Assembly (NCBI GenBank): GCA_020061705.1
Contig: JAGUXT010000062.1
Coordinates: 23,198 to 87,197, forward strand
Direction of reading: 5' to 3'
From: Halothiobacillus sp.
Lineage (GTDB): Bacteria > Pseudomonadota > Gammaproteobacteria > Halothiobacillales > Halothiobacillaceae
DNA length: 64,000 bases
The position numbers were made by a program, and so were the translations under genes. Of this stretch, positions 27,796-38,150 are shown piece after piece. Numbering within the stretch: position 1 is the stretch's first letter; every line of letters starts with the position of its first letter. The notes beneath the pieces were generated by a model. That model saw nothing but the letters and a program-made list of their open reading frames with translations, had not been told where the DNA came from and searched no databases.

Positions 27796-29262
27796 TCAGG
27801 TCTTGGGCTTTTCGCCGCGTGAAGCCTTACCCTTGTTAATTCGGCGGTCACGCTTGTCTTTGAGGTATTGCATCATGCCTTTTGTATTGCGCTCGTCGCC
27901 GGGCTGGTACGGGTTTTCATCGGTTTTGAAAATCAGGCGCACTGGCGTAGCGTAAAGCTCAAAGGTTTCGCGGAAGAATTTTTCCAGGTAGCGTTTGTAC
28001 GAGCCCGGTAGGCGGTCGGTTTGCTTGCCGTGGATGATGACCGTAGGTGGAAATCGGCCACCTTGGTGGGCATAGCGCAGCTTGATACGTCGACCGTTAA
28101 TCAGCGGTGGCATGTGCTTGAACTGCGCGACTTCAAGTGACTCGGTCAGGCGCGGGGTGGATAGCTTGATGCCGGCAGAGGCGTGCGCCTTCTCCACTTT
28201 ATCCATCAAAAGACCCACGTTGGAACCGTGCAGTGCGGAAATAAACACTACCTCGGCGTAGTCGATAAAATCAAGGCGACGGTCAAGTTCAGTCTTGACG
28301 CGCTCGCGCTGGTCGTTGCTCAGTCCATCCCATTTGTTCATGGCGATAATAAGCGCGCAGCCACGTTCGGTAACAAAGCCGAGTAGGTGCAAGTCCTGTT
28401 CAACCACACCTTCCTGTGCGTCAAGAATAAGTAGCACAACTTGCGCTGCATCAATGGCTTGCAGGGTTTTGACTACACTGAACTTTTCGACCATTTCGTC
28501 AACGCGTCCACGTTTGCGTACTCCGGCGGTGTCAATCAGGGTGACAGGTTTTCCCTTGTATTCCCAAGGAATAAACACGGAGTCTCGCGTTGTACCGGGC
28601 ATGTCCATGGTCACCATGCGTTCCTCGCCGAGCAGACGGTTGACGAGCGTCGATTTCCCGACATTCGGGCGGCCGATGATGGCGACTTTCATGCCTGCGG
28701 CATCAATTGCATCGTCGTCCATGACTTCGGGGGCAGTGGGGAGGTGTGCAATCACTCGTTCAGCCAGACCAGCTAAACCGCGACCGTGTGAGGCTACGAG
28801 GCGCACCGGCTCGCCCATGCCTAGGCGACTGAATTCAGCAAATGCAGTGACTTCATCCGCACCATCCATTTTGTTGGCGACGAGAACAATGGGCTTGTTT
28901 TGGCGACGCAGTTTTTCGGCAATCGAACTATCGGCTGCTGTCAGTCCAGCGCGTGCATCAACAATAAAAATGATGACATCGGCTTCATCCACAGCGCGCC
29001 AAGTTTGATATGCCATGCGTTCGTCGAGTATCGCATCGTCACCCGATAAACCACCGGAGTCGATAATGATCGTGTCGCGAGCGCCGCTGCCGACTTCTGC
29101 ATCATCGCGCGGATCAAAGCGCGCGTTACCATACTTGCGGTCGCGGGTCAGGCCGGGCTGGTCGGCGACCAATGCATCGCGCGTTCGGGTTAAGAGATTG
29201 AAAAGTGTGGATTTACCGACATTCGGTCGGCCAACAAGGGCAATTACGGGTTTCATTAGCAT
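27796..29262 (-). CDS. der: Ribosome-associated GTPase Der (EngA)
   Basis: Double-GTPase needed for 50S assembly, 488 residues from ATG 29262, or 486 from ATG 29256 (MKPVIALVGRPNVGKST). Both G domains are intact: GRPNVGKST twice, DTAG-type G3 motifs (DSGG in the first, DTAG in the second), and NKMD and NKWD as G4. A KH-like C-terminal domain and a basic tail (KDKRDRRINKGKASRG) complete it. It is the last gene of the trmJ-to-der minus-strand series, after bamB and the DUF945-like gene. Confidence 0.98.
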   Translation of the reverse strand: MLMKPVIALVGRPNVGKSTLFNLLTRTRDALVADQPGLTRDRKYGNARFDPRDDAEVGSGARDTIIIDSGGLSGDDAILDERMAYQTWRAVDEADVIIFIVDARAGLTAADSSIAEKLRRQNKPIVLVANKMDGADEVTAFAEFSRLGMGEPVRLVASHGRGLAGLAERVIAHLPTAPEVMDDDAIDAAGMKVAIIGRPNVGKSTLVNRLLGEERMVTMDMPGTTRDSVFIPWEYKGKPVTLIDTAGVRKRGRVDEMVEKFSVVKTLQAIDAAQVVLLILDAQEGVVEQDLHLLGFVTERGCALIIAMNKWDGLSNDQRERVKTELDRRLDFIDYAEVVFISALHGSNVGLLMDKVEKAHASAGIKLSTPRLTESLEVAQFKHMPPLINGRRIKLRYAHQGGRFPPTVIIHGKQTDRLPGSYKRYLEKFFRETFELYATPVRLIFKTDENPYQPGDERNTKGMMQYLKDKRDRRINKGKASRGEKPKT

Positions 29263-29324
29263 GCGGTCAAAAAGTGTTGGCGTGCATTGTACTGTGTTCG
29301 ACAGTTCATGGCATGGAACTCATT

Positions 29325-29412
29325 TAGGACTTACGCAAAATCGCCTCAGTGGCGTTCATTAGTGTACTGTCTTCGGCGTTTAGCCTCGCGTGAACACCTT
29401 TGCGTAAGCCCA
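29325..29412. repeat. Interspersed palindromic element, family A copy 3 (between der and the DUF945-like gene)
   Basis: An 88-base, internally shortened copy. Left end TAGGACTTACGCAAAA, right end TTTGCGTAAGCCCA; inside are GGCGTTCATTAGTGTACTGTC and GTGAACACC. It lacks the CTCGCCGTA segment of the longer copies. It lies 8 bases downstream of the DUF945-like stop and 63 bases upstream of der. Confidence 0.82.
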
Positions 29413-29419
29413 ATAAAAA

Positions 29420-30712
29420 TTATTGCAGTTGTGGCTTGAGCGGCACGCGCCGATTGGAAAGGCTCATTTCACCGCGCCACAGGTCAAGTGTGGCGCTGAG
29501 TTGTCCAGGCAGCGGCGCGTCCAGCCAGCCTTGCCGACGCAGATTTTCCAGTTGTTCCAACGCAGCCTGTGGGGTCTGTGCCCAGCCCATGTCAAGCATC
29601 CATGCGACGAGTGTAGGTTGACTGAGTTCGGTGTAAACATGAAGCTCCAAATCGCGCCAATCCTGTACTGGGGAATGTGTGCTCAACTCCCCGCTAACGA
29701 ATAATTGACCCTGCGCCTGGCTGAGTTCAAACACTTCGAGCCTTATGTTGCCCTCATCCAAAGCGTAGGTAAAAGCATTAAGCGCAGGTATTTTTGAACG
29801 CATCAGGGCGCTAACATCGACGCTGCTCCATAGTGCACTCCAGTGAACGTTTTGCCAGTTTAGGCGTGTGTTTAGGTGTCCCAGCTCAATGTTGTTACTT
29901 AGCCCCAGGCTGCTGAGGTTGATACCGCGCGCCGAAGACCAGGCCGCACTGATTTGCGTGGATTTGGCAAACAATACGTCGATGCGTGGTTGTTCAAGCA
30001 ATATCGACGGTGGTAATGCGGGCATGAGCATTGGATTGTTGTTGGAGGTATTCGACAGTGCAATCCATGCAGCGCGCAGTGCATCGGCACTGAAGTCGCC
30101 TTGACGCTCACCGTGGTCACGCTGCAAATTGGTGCGGATAACCACGTCCGCTACGATCAATTCACCGGCGGGCGCAAGCCATTTGAGTCCTGGAAGGCGC
30201 AATTCGCCACGACACTGAGACGAATCGTTATGAATGAGTGATCGCAGCCGAATCTCGCCGAGATTTTGCGTCGCGTCATGCAGCTGCCCACCCAAGTGAA
30301 TCAGGCCGAAAAGGTCAGCGTAAAGCCAACCATCCACCGCGCTTTGTGCTGGGAAAATACTTATCCCGCCTTGGGTCGGTAAGCGAGTGTTTACAGAAAA
30401 CCAACCCCATGCCGCGTGTGCCTCGGGATTGGAGCCTAGCCACGGCCCATGGTGCATGGCGAGATGCAGCTCGACCGGTTCACGTAAAAGATCAGATTGA
30501 ATTGACACTGTGGCCGAAGATGACCATATCCCCTGCTGATAGTCGCGCACCCGGGCTTGGGCATGCACATTGCCCGCAATTTTCTCCAACGTGACGGCGA
30601 GATGGTTATGCAGATACATGCCGGCTTGCCAAGGCAACACAATGCCGGCGAGCAAACAAAAAAGCCCTGCCCACAAGGGCAAGGCCAGATTTTTGATGAC
30701 GGGGGACAGCAT
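29420..30712 (-). CDS. YdgA/DUF945-like membrane-anchored protein
   Basis: 430 residues with one N-terminal membrane helix (about 8-30: LALPLWAGLFCLLAGIVLPW) and a large periplasmic part. The pattern of beta-strands with repeated short L-x-V and W motifs, and the C-terminal EQLENLRRQGWL, looks like the DUF945/YdgA family. Biochemical function is not established for that family. Its ATG overlaps the bamB stop by 1 base (TAATG), so it is in the same operon, inserted between bamB and der where Pseudomonas has none to my memory. Confidence 0.65.
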   Translation of the reverse strand: MLSPVIKNLALPLWAGLFCLLAGIVLPWQAGMYLHNHLAVTLEKIAGNVHAQARVRDYQQGIWSSSATVSIQSDLLREPVELHLAMHHGPWLGSNPEAHAAWGWFSVNTRLPTQGGISIFPAQSAVDGWLYADLFGLIHLGGQLHDATQNLGEIRLRSLIHNDSSQCRGELRLPGLKWLAPAGELIVADVVIRTNLQRDHGERQGDFSADALRAAWIALSNTSNNNPMLMPALPPSILLEQPRIDVLFAKSTQISAAWSSARGINLSSLGLSNNIELGHLNTRLNWQNVHWSALWSSVDVSALMRSKIPALNAFTYALDEGNIRLEVFELSQAQGQLFVSGELSTHSPVQDWRDLELHVYTELSQPTLVAWMLDMGWAQTPQAALEQLENLRRQGWLDAPLPGQLSATLDLWRGEMSLSNRRVPLKPQLQ

Positions 30713-31929
30713 TACTTTCGTGCGACGGTGTTGCTGCTGGTCAGTGCGACGATGCGACCTTCGCGGGCTTCGATAAAAATGCGTTCACCATCGGTGACAG
30801 GTGCGCGCGGAATGGCACTATTGGCGGCGCGTGTGCGTGCCAACATGCGACCATCTTCGGCAGCGAACCAATGCACATAACCTTCCTTATCACCCACAAC
30901 CAACTGGCCGTTTAATAACAGCGGCGCACTGACGTTGCGCGCATGCAATGCATCCTGTGACCAGAGCGTGCGCCCGGTGCGGCGGTCTATGGCCAGGAGA
31001 TGGCTGTTGGCGTCCGTGAGGTAGATCGCCGTGGCATCCAGCGTGATATTGCTAAAGCCGGACATATTCGTTGCCCAAACGACCTGGGCTGTTGCAGCGT
31101 CGACGGCAATCAGGCGACCTTGGTAGGCGAGCGCATAAATTACGCCGCGATCAAACAAGGGCGTGCTGTCTACGTCGACCATGCGTTCAACATCGTTGCG
31201 CCCCCTTGGTAGAGCAACGTTAATAGTGAATAAACGCCGTCCACTGCCCAGCTCATAAGCACTAAAATCACCGTTATCGAAGCCAGCCAACACGGCATCC
31301 TGCATCAAAATAGGCTGGCTGGTGCCTTGTAAGGACAGTGGCGGTACAGGGCGCGCATCAGACCAGAGGCGTTCGCCATTACTACTATTGAGTATTACCA
31401 GGCGGCCATCGGCGGTACGCAGAGCAACACTTAACGGGCCGACGGCCGCAGGTGAGTTCACCGTGCTGCCAATATCGCTTTTCCACAGCAGCGTGCCATT
31501 GGCTAAATCAAGCGCGGCAACTTCACCACGTAGACCCGTAATAACAACTTTGTCTCCGCCTCCACCGACACCGCCCGCAACGGCAAAGCCCAACTCTGAG
31601 CGCCAGCGTTGCTCGCCCGTGCGCGAGTCAAAGGCCACGACCTGACCACGAGCGTCAGTGGCTACCAACACGCTGCCCAACGCAGAACGACCAACCCAAG
31701 GGGTCAGACTAAGTTGGGCGTTACGATCCGCTGAACCCATGCCATAAGACCATACATCTTGTGTCGTGATGCTGGCTGTAAACTCTTTCAGCGGCGCGGG
31801 TGGGTCAACGTGATCCTTTTTTGCCGCGCAACCGCCGACCAAAGAAGCCACGGTGATGAGTGTTGCGGCAATAAGCGTCGCTTTACGGTAAGTTGAGCGC
31901 AGCGATTTATTGAGCAGCAGGTGTTGCAT
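30712..31929 (-). CDS. bamB: Outer membrane assembly lipoprotein BamB
   Basis: Beta-propeller lipoprotein of the BAM complex that inserts beta-barrel proteins into the outer membrane. From ATG 31929 it has 405 residues. The signal peptide ends in a lipobox VGGC with Cys34. Repeats of the PQQ-propeller type (G-x-L-x-A-x-D-x-x-T-G) occur throughout, e.g. AIDRRTGRTLW and AVDAATAQVVW. The start is within the 3' end of yfgM (23-base overlap); an upstream frame to 32034 is rejected because it would hide the signal peptide. Confidence 0.96.
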   Translation of the reverse strand: MQHLLLNKSLRSTYRKATLIAATLITVASLVGGCAAKKDHVDPPAPLKEFTASITTQDVWSYGMGSADRNAQLSLTPWVGRSALGSVLVATDARGQVVAFDSRTGEQRWRSELGFAVAGGVGGGGDKVVITGLRGEVAALDLANGTLLWKSDIGSTVNSPAAVGPLSVALRTADGRLVILNSSNGERLWSDARPVPPLSLQGTSQPILMQDAVLAGFDNGDFSAYELGSGRRLFTINVALPRGRNDVERMVDVDSTPLFDRGVIYALAYQGRLIAVDAATAQVVWATNMSGFSNITLDATAIYLTDANSHLLAIDRRTGRTLWSQDALHARNVSAPLLLNGQLVVGDKEGYVHWFAAEDGRMLARTRAANSAIPRAPVTDGERIFIEAREGRIVALTSSNTVARK

Positions 31930-32602
31930 GGCTAGCGCCTCCGAGATCATCGCGTTTAATGCGTAGTAAACCAGTTTCCAGGCCAAGCAAGGTGGCTTGG
32001 GCCAAGGCGGCATCATAAGCCTTGCGTGCGTCATCCAGGCGGGCTTGTGACACTAAAATATCGCCGCGCAGGGCATCGGCATCGCTACGGTACGCCTCAG
32101 GCCAAAAACCTTCCAATGTTTTAAGTGCGGCATCGGCTTGACCCGTGCCCCACAGCAAATGTGCAAGGCGCAATTTTGCCAGCGGGCGGATGGCTTCGTT
32201 CTTAGCGTGTTCGCTCAAATGCTCAAGGCGTGCTCTGGCGGCATCGGCTTGCTGGCTTTCAATATCCATGCGTGCCAGATTCAGCGTGGCAAGCTCGGCG
32301 TATAAGCTGTCAGGAAATTCACCCACCAGCTGTTCAGCCAATGCTCGTGGCTTTTGAAAGTCAGGTGCGACGGGGCCTTTTTTTTCGGTATTGGTCGTTT
32401 CTGCACTTTCCAATGCCACTGTCATTTCAGCGAAAACCTGCCCGGCACGTTGAGCTTGCAGCTCCTTTTGTCCTTGCCAGTATTGCCAGCCTAGACTTAG
32501 CACAGCTGCAAGCACCAATCCGCTGATAACGGAAACACCATTTTTGCGCCACCAGCTTTTAAATGCCTCGACTTGTTCTTCTTCACTTGGTTCGTAAGCC
32601 AC
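31907..32602 (-). CDS. yfgM: YfgM-type TPR membrane protein
   Basis: 231-residue inner-membrane protein with cytoplasmic N-terminus (EEEQVEAFKSWWRKNG), one membrane helix (about 20-40) and a periplasmic TPR region. In E. coli, YfgM associates with PpiD and the Sec translocon. Order hisS-yfgM-bamB-der is conserved. Start MAYEPSEEEQVE fits the family well. Confidence 0.93.
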   Translation of the reverse strand: MAYEPSEEEQVEAFKSWWRKNGVSVISGLVLAAVLSLGWQYWQGQKELQAQRAGQVFAEMTVALESAETTNTEKKGPVAPDFQKPRALAEQLVGEFPDSLYAELATLNLARMDIESQQADAARARLEHLSEHAKNEAIRPLAKLRLAHLLWGTGQADAALKTLEGFWPEAYRSDADALRGDILVSQARLDDARKAYDAALAQATLLGLETGLLRIKRDDLGGASHATPAAQ

Positions 32603-32646
32603 GCAATATCCTCAAATACATTAAATCGTCAAAGTAACCCAAGCTG

Positions 32647-33945
32647 CTAGGGTTGCACGTGTTTGGTTAAATACTCGGCCAAGGCATCAAACGCTACGGC
32701 GATCTGTTCAGCGTCCTGACGCAAGGGTTTGATTTGAGCCTGTCCTCGCTTCACCTCGTCTTCACCCAAAATCAGTGCAAAGGCTGCGCCGGATTTATCC
32801 GCACGCTTGAATTGTGCCTTAATACTACCGCCACCTGCATTGGCATGAATGCGAACACCGGGCAGGGTATCACGCATGCGCTCGGCCAAAACCAAAGCTT
32901 CACGCTCCGCTTCTGCACCAAGGGCCACAATGTAAACATGCGGTGCGGCAGCAATGGCTTGCGCCTCACCGTAAGCCTCGCCGAGCAGGGCAAGCAGGCG
33001 TTCAAGTCCAATGGCGAAACCCGCAGCCGGAGTGTGCGAACCACCGAGTTGTTCGACCAGGCCATCAAAACGCCCGCCCGCACAAATCGTGCCTTGTGCG
33101 CCCAAACGGGTGGTCACCCATTCGAACACGGTCTTGTTGTAGTAATCCAGACCACGCACCAGCTTGGGATTGACTTCATAACGGATGCCCGCCGCATGGA
33201 GCAAGTCACACAGACGAAGGAAGTCGGCACGCGATTCATCGTCCAAGTGCTCATCCAAGCACGGTGCATTCAATAGAATGGCTTGAACATCGGGATTTTT
33301 TGAATCCAGCACACGCAATGGATTGGTTTCAAGACGGCGCAGGCTGTCTTCGTCCAGCATGGCCGCATGTTGGCGCAAGTAACTGACGAGGTGCTCACGA
33401 TAGACCGCGCGCGCGGCATTGCTACCCAGTGTGTTGATTTGCAGTGCAACTTCATCGGCCAGGCCAAGCAGTCTCCAAAGACGGGCTACCATCAGAATCA
33501 ACTCTGCATCCATCTCGGGCGTGGACACGCCGAAAGTTTCCACCCCGAGTTGGTGAAACTGCCGATAGCGGCCTTTTTGAGGGCGTTCATGGCGGAACAT
33601 CGGTCCCATGTACCACAGACGTTGTTGCTGATTGTGTAGCAAACCATGTTCAAGGCATGCGCGTACGCAGGAGGCTGTACCTTCGGGACGCAGGGTCAGG
33701 CTCTCACCGTTGCGATCCTCAAAGGTGTACATCTCTTTTTCCACGATGTCGGTGACTTCGCCGATGGAGCGTTTGAACAGCGCAGTGCTTTCCACTGCAG
33801 GCATACGGATTTCACGGTACGCGTAACTCGTCATTAAGTCGCGCAGAATGGCTTCAAGACGCTGCCAGCCAGGGGTGTCGCTTGGTAGCGCATCGTGCAT
33901 GCCGCGTATGGATTGGATTGTGCTTGGTTTAGATGGTTTGGTCAT
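32647..33945 (-). CDS. hisS: Histidyl-tRNA synthetase
   Basis: Class II synthetase that charges tRNA-His, 432 residues. Motif 2 reads [21 protein letters not shown] and is followed by the histidine-specific [14 protein letters not shown]. Motif 3 is near [10 protein letters not shown]. The C-terminal anticodon-binding domain carries the usual A-x2-Q-F-K-x-A-D-K-S-G. It lies between ispG (58 bases upstream) and yfgM. Confidence 0.98.
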   Translation of the reverse strand: MTKPSKPSTIQSIRGMHDALPSDTPGWQRLEAILRDLMTSYAYREIRMPAVESTALFKRSIGEVTDIVEKEMYTFEDRNGESLTLRPEGTASCVRACLEHGLLHNQQQRLWYMGPMFRHERPQKGRYRQFHQLGVETFGVSTPEMDAELILMVARLWRLLGLADEVALQINTLGSNAARAVYREHLVSYLRQHAAMLDEDSLRRLETNPLRVLDSKNPDVQAILLNAPCLDEHLDDESRADFLRLCDLLHAAGIRYEVNPKLVRGLDYYNKTVFEWVTTRLGAQGTICAGGRFDGLVEQLGGSHTPAAGFAIGLERLLALLGEAYGEAQAIAAAPHVYIVALGAEAEREALVLAERMRDTLPGVRIHANAGGGSIKAQFKRADKSGAAFALILGEDEVKRGQAQIKPLRQDAEQIAVAFDALAEYLTKHVQP

Positions 33946-33965
33946 AATTCATTTTTTGCCGCAGA

Positions 33966-34022
33966 GGGCACAGAGTTTACGGAGAAAAAGTCTTTTGCTT
34001 TTCTTAAGCTTTCTCTGTGCCC
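33966..34022. repeat. Palindrome spanning the ispG stop
   Basis: GGGCACAGAG (33966-33975) and CTCTGTGCCC (34013-34022) are perfect 10-base inverted repeats with further A/T-rich pairing inside. The right arm encodes the last residues of IspG (GGTEKA, then stop), so the repeat has supplied the gene's end. GAGGGCACAGAG repeats are common in bacterial intergenic regions from memory. It could work as a hairpin at the ispG-hisS junction. Confidence 0.65.
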
Positions 34023-35122
34023 CCGGTGTTCTCGGTAGCTAATTTATTGATTTCAATGCGTTCTAGGATGGTTCGCTCCAGTTCATCGACCAGGTTTTCG
34101 TTGGTGACCTTGTGGTGTGGCTGGCCGTCGATATACAACAGATTGGGCTTGCCGCCGGTCAAACCCACCGCAACTTCGCGCGCTTCTCCGGGGCCGTTGA
34201 CCACACAGCCAATCACCGCGACATCCAAGGGTGTGGAAATACCCTCAAGGCGTTGTTCCAGCATATTGACGACTTTAATCACATCAAACTCCTGACGTGA
34301 GCACGACGGGCAGGCAATAAGATTGATGCCGCGTGAGCGCAGGTGCAGGCTTTTGAGAATATCCCAGCCGACCTTGATTTCTTCTACCGGGTCGGCGGCG
34401 AGTGAGACACGAATCGTGTCGCCGATGCCCTCGGAGAGCAGCAGACCCAAGCCGATGGCCGACTTGACCGCGCCGGAACGCAGGCTGCCAGCCTCGGTAA
34501 TGCCCAGGTGCAGCGGCTGTTCGATCTGTTTGGCCAATAAACGATAGGCTTCGACGGTTAAAAATACATCCGAAGCCTTGAGACTGACCTTGAAGTCCGG
34601 GTAGTTGAGGCGATCCAGAATTTCAACGTGACGCAGGGCGGATTCAACCATTGCTTCCGGGGTCGGTTCGCCATACTTTTCCTGCAAATCCTTTTCCAGC
34701 GAGCCAGCATTCACGCCGATACGGATGGGAATACCTTTGTCGCGCGCGGCTTCGATGACAGCGCGTACACGATCTTCGCGCCCGATATTGCCGGGATTGA
34801 TGCGCAGGCAATCGGCACCCAGTTCGGCCACGCGCAGGGCAATGCGGTAGTCGAAGTGAATATCGGTAATGAGCGCAAAGCAGCCGACGCGCTTTTTAAT
34901 TGCACCAAAGGCTTCTGCGGCCTCCATGCTGGGCACGGAAACACGCACGATATCCGCTCCGGCGTGGCGCAGGGCGTTGATTTGCGCCACGGTAGCCTCA
35001 ACGTCGCAGGTTTCGGTGTTGGTCATGCTTTGCACGCTCACCGGTGCATCCCCACCCACGGGGATTTTGCCGACCATGATTTGGCGTGATAGGCGGCGCG
35101 GTATGGTATGAGTGTGCTGCAT
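34004..35122 (-). CDS. ispG: 4-hydroxy-3-methylbut-2-enyl diphosphate synthase (flavodoxin/ferredoxin)
   Basis: [4Fe-4S] enzyme of the methylerythritol phosphate isoprenoid pathway, 372 residues. It starts [24 protein letters not shown], with a TIM-barrel and C-terminal iron-sulfur domain. Cluster cysteines are visible in [11 protein letters not shown] and in [13 protein letters not shown]. It depends on iron-sulfur assembly, fitting its place in the isc-linked series. The last six residues derive from an inverted repeat (see 33966-34022). Confidence 0.97.
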   Translation of the reverse strand: MQHTHTIPRRLSRQIMVGKIPVGGDAPVSVQSMTNTETCDVEATVAQINALRHAGADIVRVSVPSMEAAEAFGAIKKRVGCFALITDIHFDYRIALRVAELGADCLRINPGNIGREDRVRAVIEAARDKGIPIRIGVNAGSLEKDLQEKYGEPTPEAMVESALRHVEILDRLNYPDFKVSLKASDVFLTVEAYRLLAKQIEQPLHLGITEAGSLRSGAVKSAIGLGLLLSEGIGDTIRVSLAADPVEEIKVGWDILKSLHLRSRGINLIACPSCSRQEFDVIKVVNMLEQRLEGISTPLDVAVIGCVVNGPGEAREVAVGLTGGKPNLLYIDGQPHHKVTNENLVDELERTILERIEINKLATENTGGTEKA

Positions 35123-35157
35123 GATGTTCTGCGCTGATTGGGGTAAGCTGTGAAATG

Positions 35158-36075
35158 TTATGGGCTTGGGGCGCTGCCCAGTTTGGGAATAAATGCCTTG
35201 TCAGCTGAGCGAGCATACGGTTTAAGGTCGACGTTCGTTCCATCCAGCGTCACGCCAAGCTCGCTCGCACGTCCAATGGTGATTTCAAATGGGCGCTTGC
35301 CATCAAGTTGTTTGCTGTTTCCGGGAGCAAGAATACCCTCAAAGATCACGCGTGCATCAGCATCCTTGACACGCACCCATGAACCTTGTGCATTGCCTAG
35401 ACCCTTGAGCTCCAAACCTGGTAATGAGGGCGCGGCGGAGGGAGTTGTGGGTGTGATAGGTGCCTGAACAGCCTGAACAGTATTGGCAGGTGTGAGCGAT
35501 TCTCCGACGACAATGCCAGGCGTTGTTGCAACAGGCGGTACAGTGGGTTTGGCTTCAGGTGGGGGCAATAGCGGAATACTGGGCAGCACGGGTGTGCTGG
35601 ACTGTGCGTTTGGAACCGTGTTGGCCGGCGTTTCCTGAGCAGTTACGATTAATCGCATGGACTCAGGCAGGAAGCGCGTGGCGAAAAGGCCTAACCCAAC
35701 AATACCTATAAAAAACAACAGCTTGTACCAGGGGAAGTTCGATCCTGGTTTTTTCATGCGCATCGGCTCAATCGGCGTGGTATGGCGCATGTTATTGTTG
35801 CGCAGTTCCCCGGCCATGCGTGTATAAGCCTGCAGAAGCTGCTGTTCATCTAGCTGCAAATATTCCGCCCATTTGCGCAGATAGCCGTGGACATACACTG
35901 CGCCGGGAAGGGTTTGCAAGTCTTCTTGCTCCATCGCCTCAACGATGCGCGCACCGAGATTGAGTTGGCGCGCAAGTTCTGCCTGACTCAGCCCTGCCGC
36001 TTCACGCGCGTGGCGCAGCATGGCACCCAGACCCGTTGAATGATTTGTCGCTTGCGTTTGCTGCGCGTCGCTCAC
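35158..36075 (-). CDS. rodZ: RodZ-like helix-turn-helix membrane protein
   Basis: 305 residues. The N-terminal Xre-type HTH (about 14-65: [20 protein letters not shown]) is followed by a membrane helix at about 117-136. A Pro/Thr-rich periplasmic linker leads to a C-terminal DUF4115 domain ([18 protein letters not shown]). RodZ links MreB to the cell-wall elongation machinery; HTH plus single TM plus DUF4115 is that architecture. It overlaps pilF by 4 bases (ATGA) in the conserved pilF-rodZ-ispG order. Confidence 0.92.
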   Translation of the reverse strand: MSDAQQTQATNHSTGLGAMLRHAREAAGLSQAELARQLNLGARIVEAMEQEDLQTLPGAVYVHGYLRKWAEYLQLDEQQLLQAYTRMAGELRNNNMRHTTPIEPMRMKKPGSNFPWYKLLFFIGIVGLGLFATRFLPESMRLIVTAQETPANTVPNAQSSTPVLPSIPLLPPPEAKPTVPPVATTPGIVVGESLTPANTVQAVQAPITPTTPSAAPSLPGLELKGLGNAQGSWVRVKDADARVIFEGILAPGNSKQLDGKRPFEITIGRASELGVTLDGTNVDLKPYARSADKAFIPKLGSAPSP

Positions 36076-36893
36076 TTGTTGCCTCCAAGACTTAAGGCTT
36101 CGTCAGAATCAGGGAATTTGCCACGCAATAGCAATTCGTAATGCGCCTGGGCCTCGCGATGTCCGAGTGATCTTTCGATTTTGGCACCCAGCAGAAGACT
36201 GGCAGGATTTTGGGCTTCGAGTGCATGGTAGCGCTGCAGGCTGACATTGGCATCGACAGGTTTATTTTGCTCAAGCTGCAAGGAGGCGAGTTGCAACCAC
36301 GCATAGGCTTGGCGCGGGTCAATGCGTAAGGCTTGGCGTAAGGATGCTTCAGCTTCGATGGGTTGACCGTTCTGACGTTGGCATTGTCCAATGTTCGCCC
36401 AAGCAAAACCCGGTGTGCGATAGAGCGGATTGCTTAACGCGCGTTCCAGCATGGAAATACCTTCACTAAATTGCCCTTGGCGGCAAAGGAAGGAGCCGTA
36501 GTTGTTCTGTATTTCGGAGTCCGTCGGCGCAAGTTCTAGCGCCCGGCGGAAGTGCTCTTGCGCGAGCGCCGACTGCCCCAGGGAGTCTTGCAGGATGGCA
36601 TTGCCATGTTGCACGAGGGCGGAATTGGGATCATCTCTGAGCGCACGGGTGAGCTTTTCGGCGGCAACGAATTTTTCACCGCGTTGCAGATAACTGAGGC
36701 CAAGTTGGGCGTTGACTTCAGCCGCACGCTTGGGATCAGGCTCGGTCTTGGGGCGCTCATCGGCATCCGTGACATTGCCGTACAGCGGTTTTGTGCTGGC
36801 GCAGCCGCTCAAGCCCAGACTGAGCGCGACACAAAGAGTCGTTGTTGCCAGCAACGCACGCTTAACGGAAGACAGACGCGGTAAAACTTTCAT
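36072..36893 (-). CDS. pilF: Type IV pilus biogenesis/stability lipoprotein PilF (PilW)
   Basis: 273-residue TPR lipoprotein that assists PilQ secretin assembly in the outer membrane. Signal peptide ends in LSGC with the lipid Cys at residue 31. TPR helices follow (AQLGLSYLQRGEKFVAAEKLTRALRDDP and similar units to about residue 260). It sits between rlmN and rodZ as in Pseudomonas, overlapping each by 4 bases. With pilZ and the FimX-like gene it supports type IV pili in this organism. Confidence 0.93.
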   Translation of the reverse strand: MKVLPRLSSVKRALLATTTLCVALSLGLSGCASTKPLYGNVTDADERPKTEPDPKRAAEVNAQLGLSYLQRGEKFVAAEKLTRALRDDPNSALVQHGNAILQDSLGQSALAQEHFRRALELAPTDSEIQNNYGSFLCRQGQFSEGISMLERALSNPLYRTPGFAWANIGQCQRQNGQPIEAEASLRQALRIDPRQAYAWLQLASLQLEQNKPVDANVSLQRYHALEAQNPASLLLGAKIERSLGHREAQAHYELLLRGKFPDSDEALSLGGNK

Positions 36894-38098
36894 GCTGTGG
36901 GCCTCAGATTCATGCGTTCAAGGCGCTCGCCACGGCGGGCACGATCTTCCACTTCGCCCACCAGTTGGCCACAGGCCGCGTCAATGTCGTCACCCCGGGT
37001 ACGGCGCGGTACGGTGGTGATGCCCGCGGCTTCCAGACGGCGCATAAAGCGGTCAATACGCACATTACTCGAACGGGTGTAGCCCGACTCGGGGAAGGGG
37101 TTGAAGGGAATCAGGTTGACCTTGGCCGCACGACCGCGCAGCAGGCGAATCAAATCATCGGCATGTTGATCGCTGTCGTTGACATCGGCCAGCATGACGT
37201 ATTCATAGGTAATGAAGGCGGCCGGGGCATTTGGGGCATAGGTATCACAGGCTGCCATCAGCTCTTTCAGCGGGTACTTTTGATTCAGCGGCACCAGCAC
37301 ATCCCGCAAGCTGTCGGTGGGGGCGTGCAAGGACACAGCCAATGACACGTCGACACGTTCTTGCAGGCGCGCCATGGCGGGCACGACACCGGAAGTGCTG
37401 ACTGTCACCCGGCGCTTGGACAGGCCGTAGGCATTGTCTTCCATCATGATTTCAGCGGCATCGACCACGGCTTCAAAGTTAAGCAGCGGCTCGCCCATGC
37501 CCATAAACACCACATTGCTGATTTTGCGGTCGGAAGGCAGCGATTTTTCGACCAGACGATGCTCGGCCATAAAAAGTTGTGCCACGATTTCTGCCGCGCT
37601 CATATTGCGGTTAAAGCCCTGTCGCCCGGTGGAGCAAAAGGTACAGGCCAGCGCACAACCGACTTGCGACGAAACGCACAGAGTGGCGCGACTGAGGCCG
37701 TCGGTGTATTTGGCGCGACGCGGGTCGACGTAACCATCGCCCACGTCGTCGAGGTTGATTCTTTCGGCTTCGGGGATGTAAACCATCTCCACGCTATTGC
37801 CGGAATCGAGGCGGAGCACCCATTTCATTGTCCCATCGCGGGACTTCTGTTCGATCTCCACCTCGGGAATGCGAATTTCGGCGACCTGCGCGAGTTTTTC
37901 GCGCAGTGCCTTGGACAAGTCGCTCATCTCTGCAAAATCAACCACCCCGCGCTGGTGAATCCATTTCAGGACTTGCGCCGCGCGGAAGGGCTTTTCGCCA
38001 AGTTCGGCGAAAAATTGCTCCAGTTTGCGTTTAGGCAAGCCGAGCAGGTTGATTTTGGATGACGAACCGGTATTGACCGGCTCTTCAGTAGTGATCAT
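36890..38098 (-). CDS. rlmN: Dual-specificity rRNA/tRNA adenine-C2 methyltransferase
   Basis: Radical SAM methyltransferase acting on A2503 of 23S rRNA and A37 of some tRNAs. From ATG 38098 it has 402 residues (a TTG two codons earlier is possible). The CxxxCxxC cluster motif is CALACTFC, followed by STGRQGFNRN, and GMGEPLLN follows. The N-terminal accessory domain begins INLLGLPKRKLEQFF. A methylation-site Cys near the C-terminus lies in IDAACGQL. It is coupled to pilF by a 4-base overlap. Confidence 0.97.
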   Translation of the reverse strand: MITTEEPVNTGSSSKINLLGLPKRKLEQFFAELGEKPFRAAQVLKWIHQRGVVDFAEMSDLSKALREKLAQVAEIRIPEVEIEQKSRDGTMKWVLRLDSGNSVEMVYIPEAERINLDDVGDGYVDPRRAKYTDGLSRATLCVSSQVGCALACTFCSTGRQGFNRNMSAAEIVAQLFMAEHRLVEKSLPSDRKISNVVFMGMGEPLLNFEAVVDAAEIMMEDNAYGLSKRRVTVSTSGVVPAMARLQERVDVSLAVSLHAPTDSLRDVLVPLNQKYPLKELMAACDTYAPNAPAAFITYEYVMLADVNDSDQHADDLIRLLRGRAAKVNLIPFNPFPESGYTRSSNVRIDRFMRRLEAAGITTVPRRTRGDDIDAACGQLVGEVEDRARRGERLERMNLRPTA

Positions 38099-38150
38099 GT
38101 CCAATAGTATCGTTCCGCCTAAAAATGCACGCGAAAATAATCGCTAAAAA

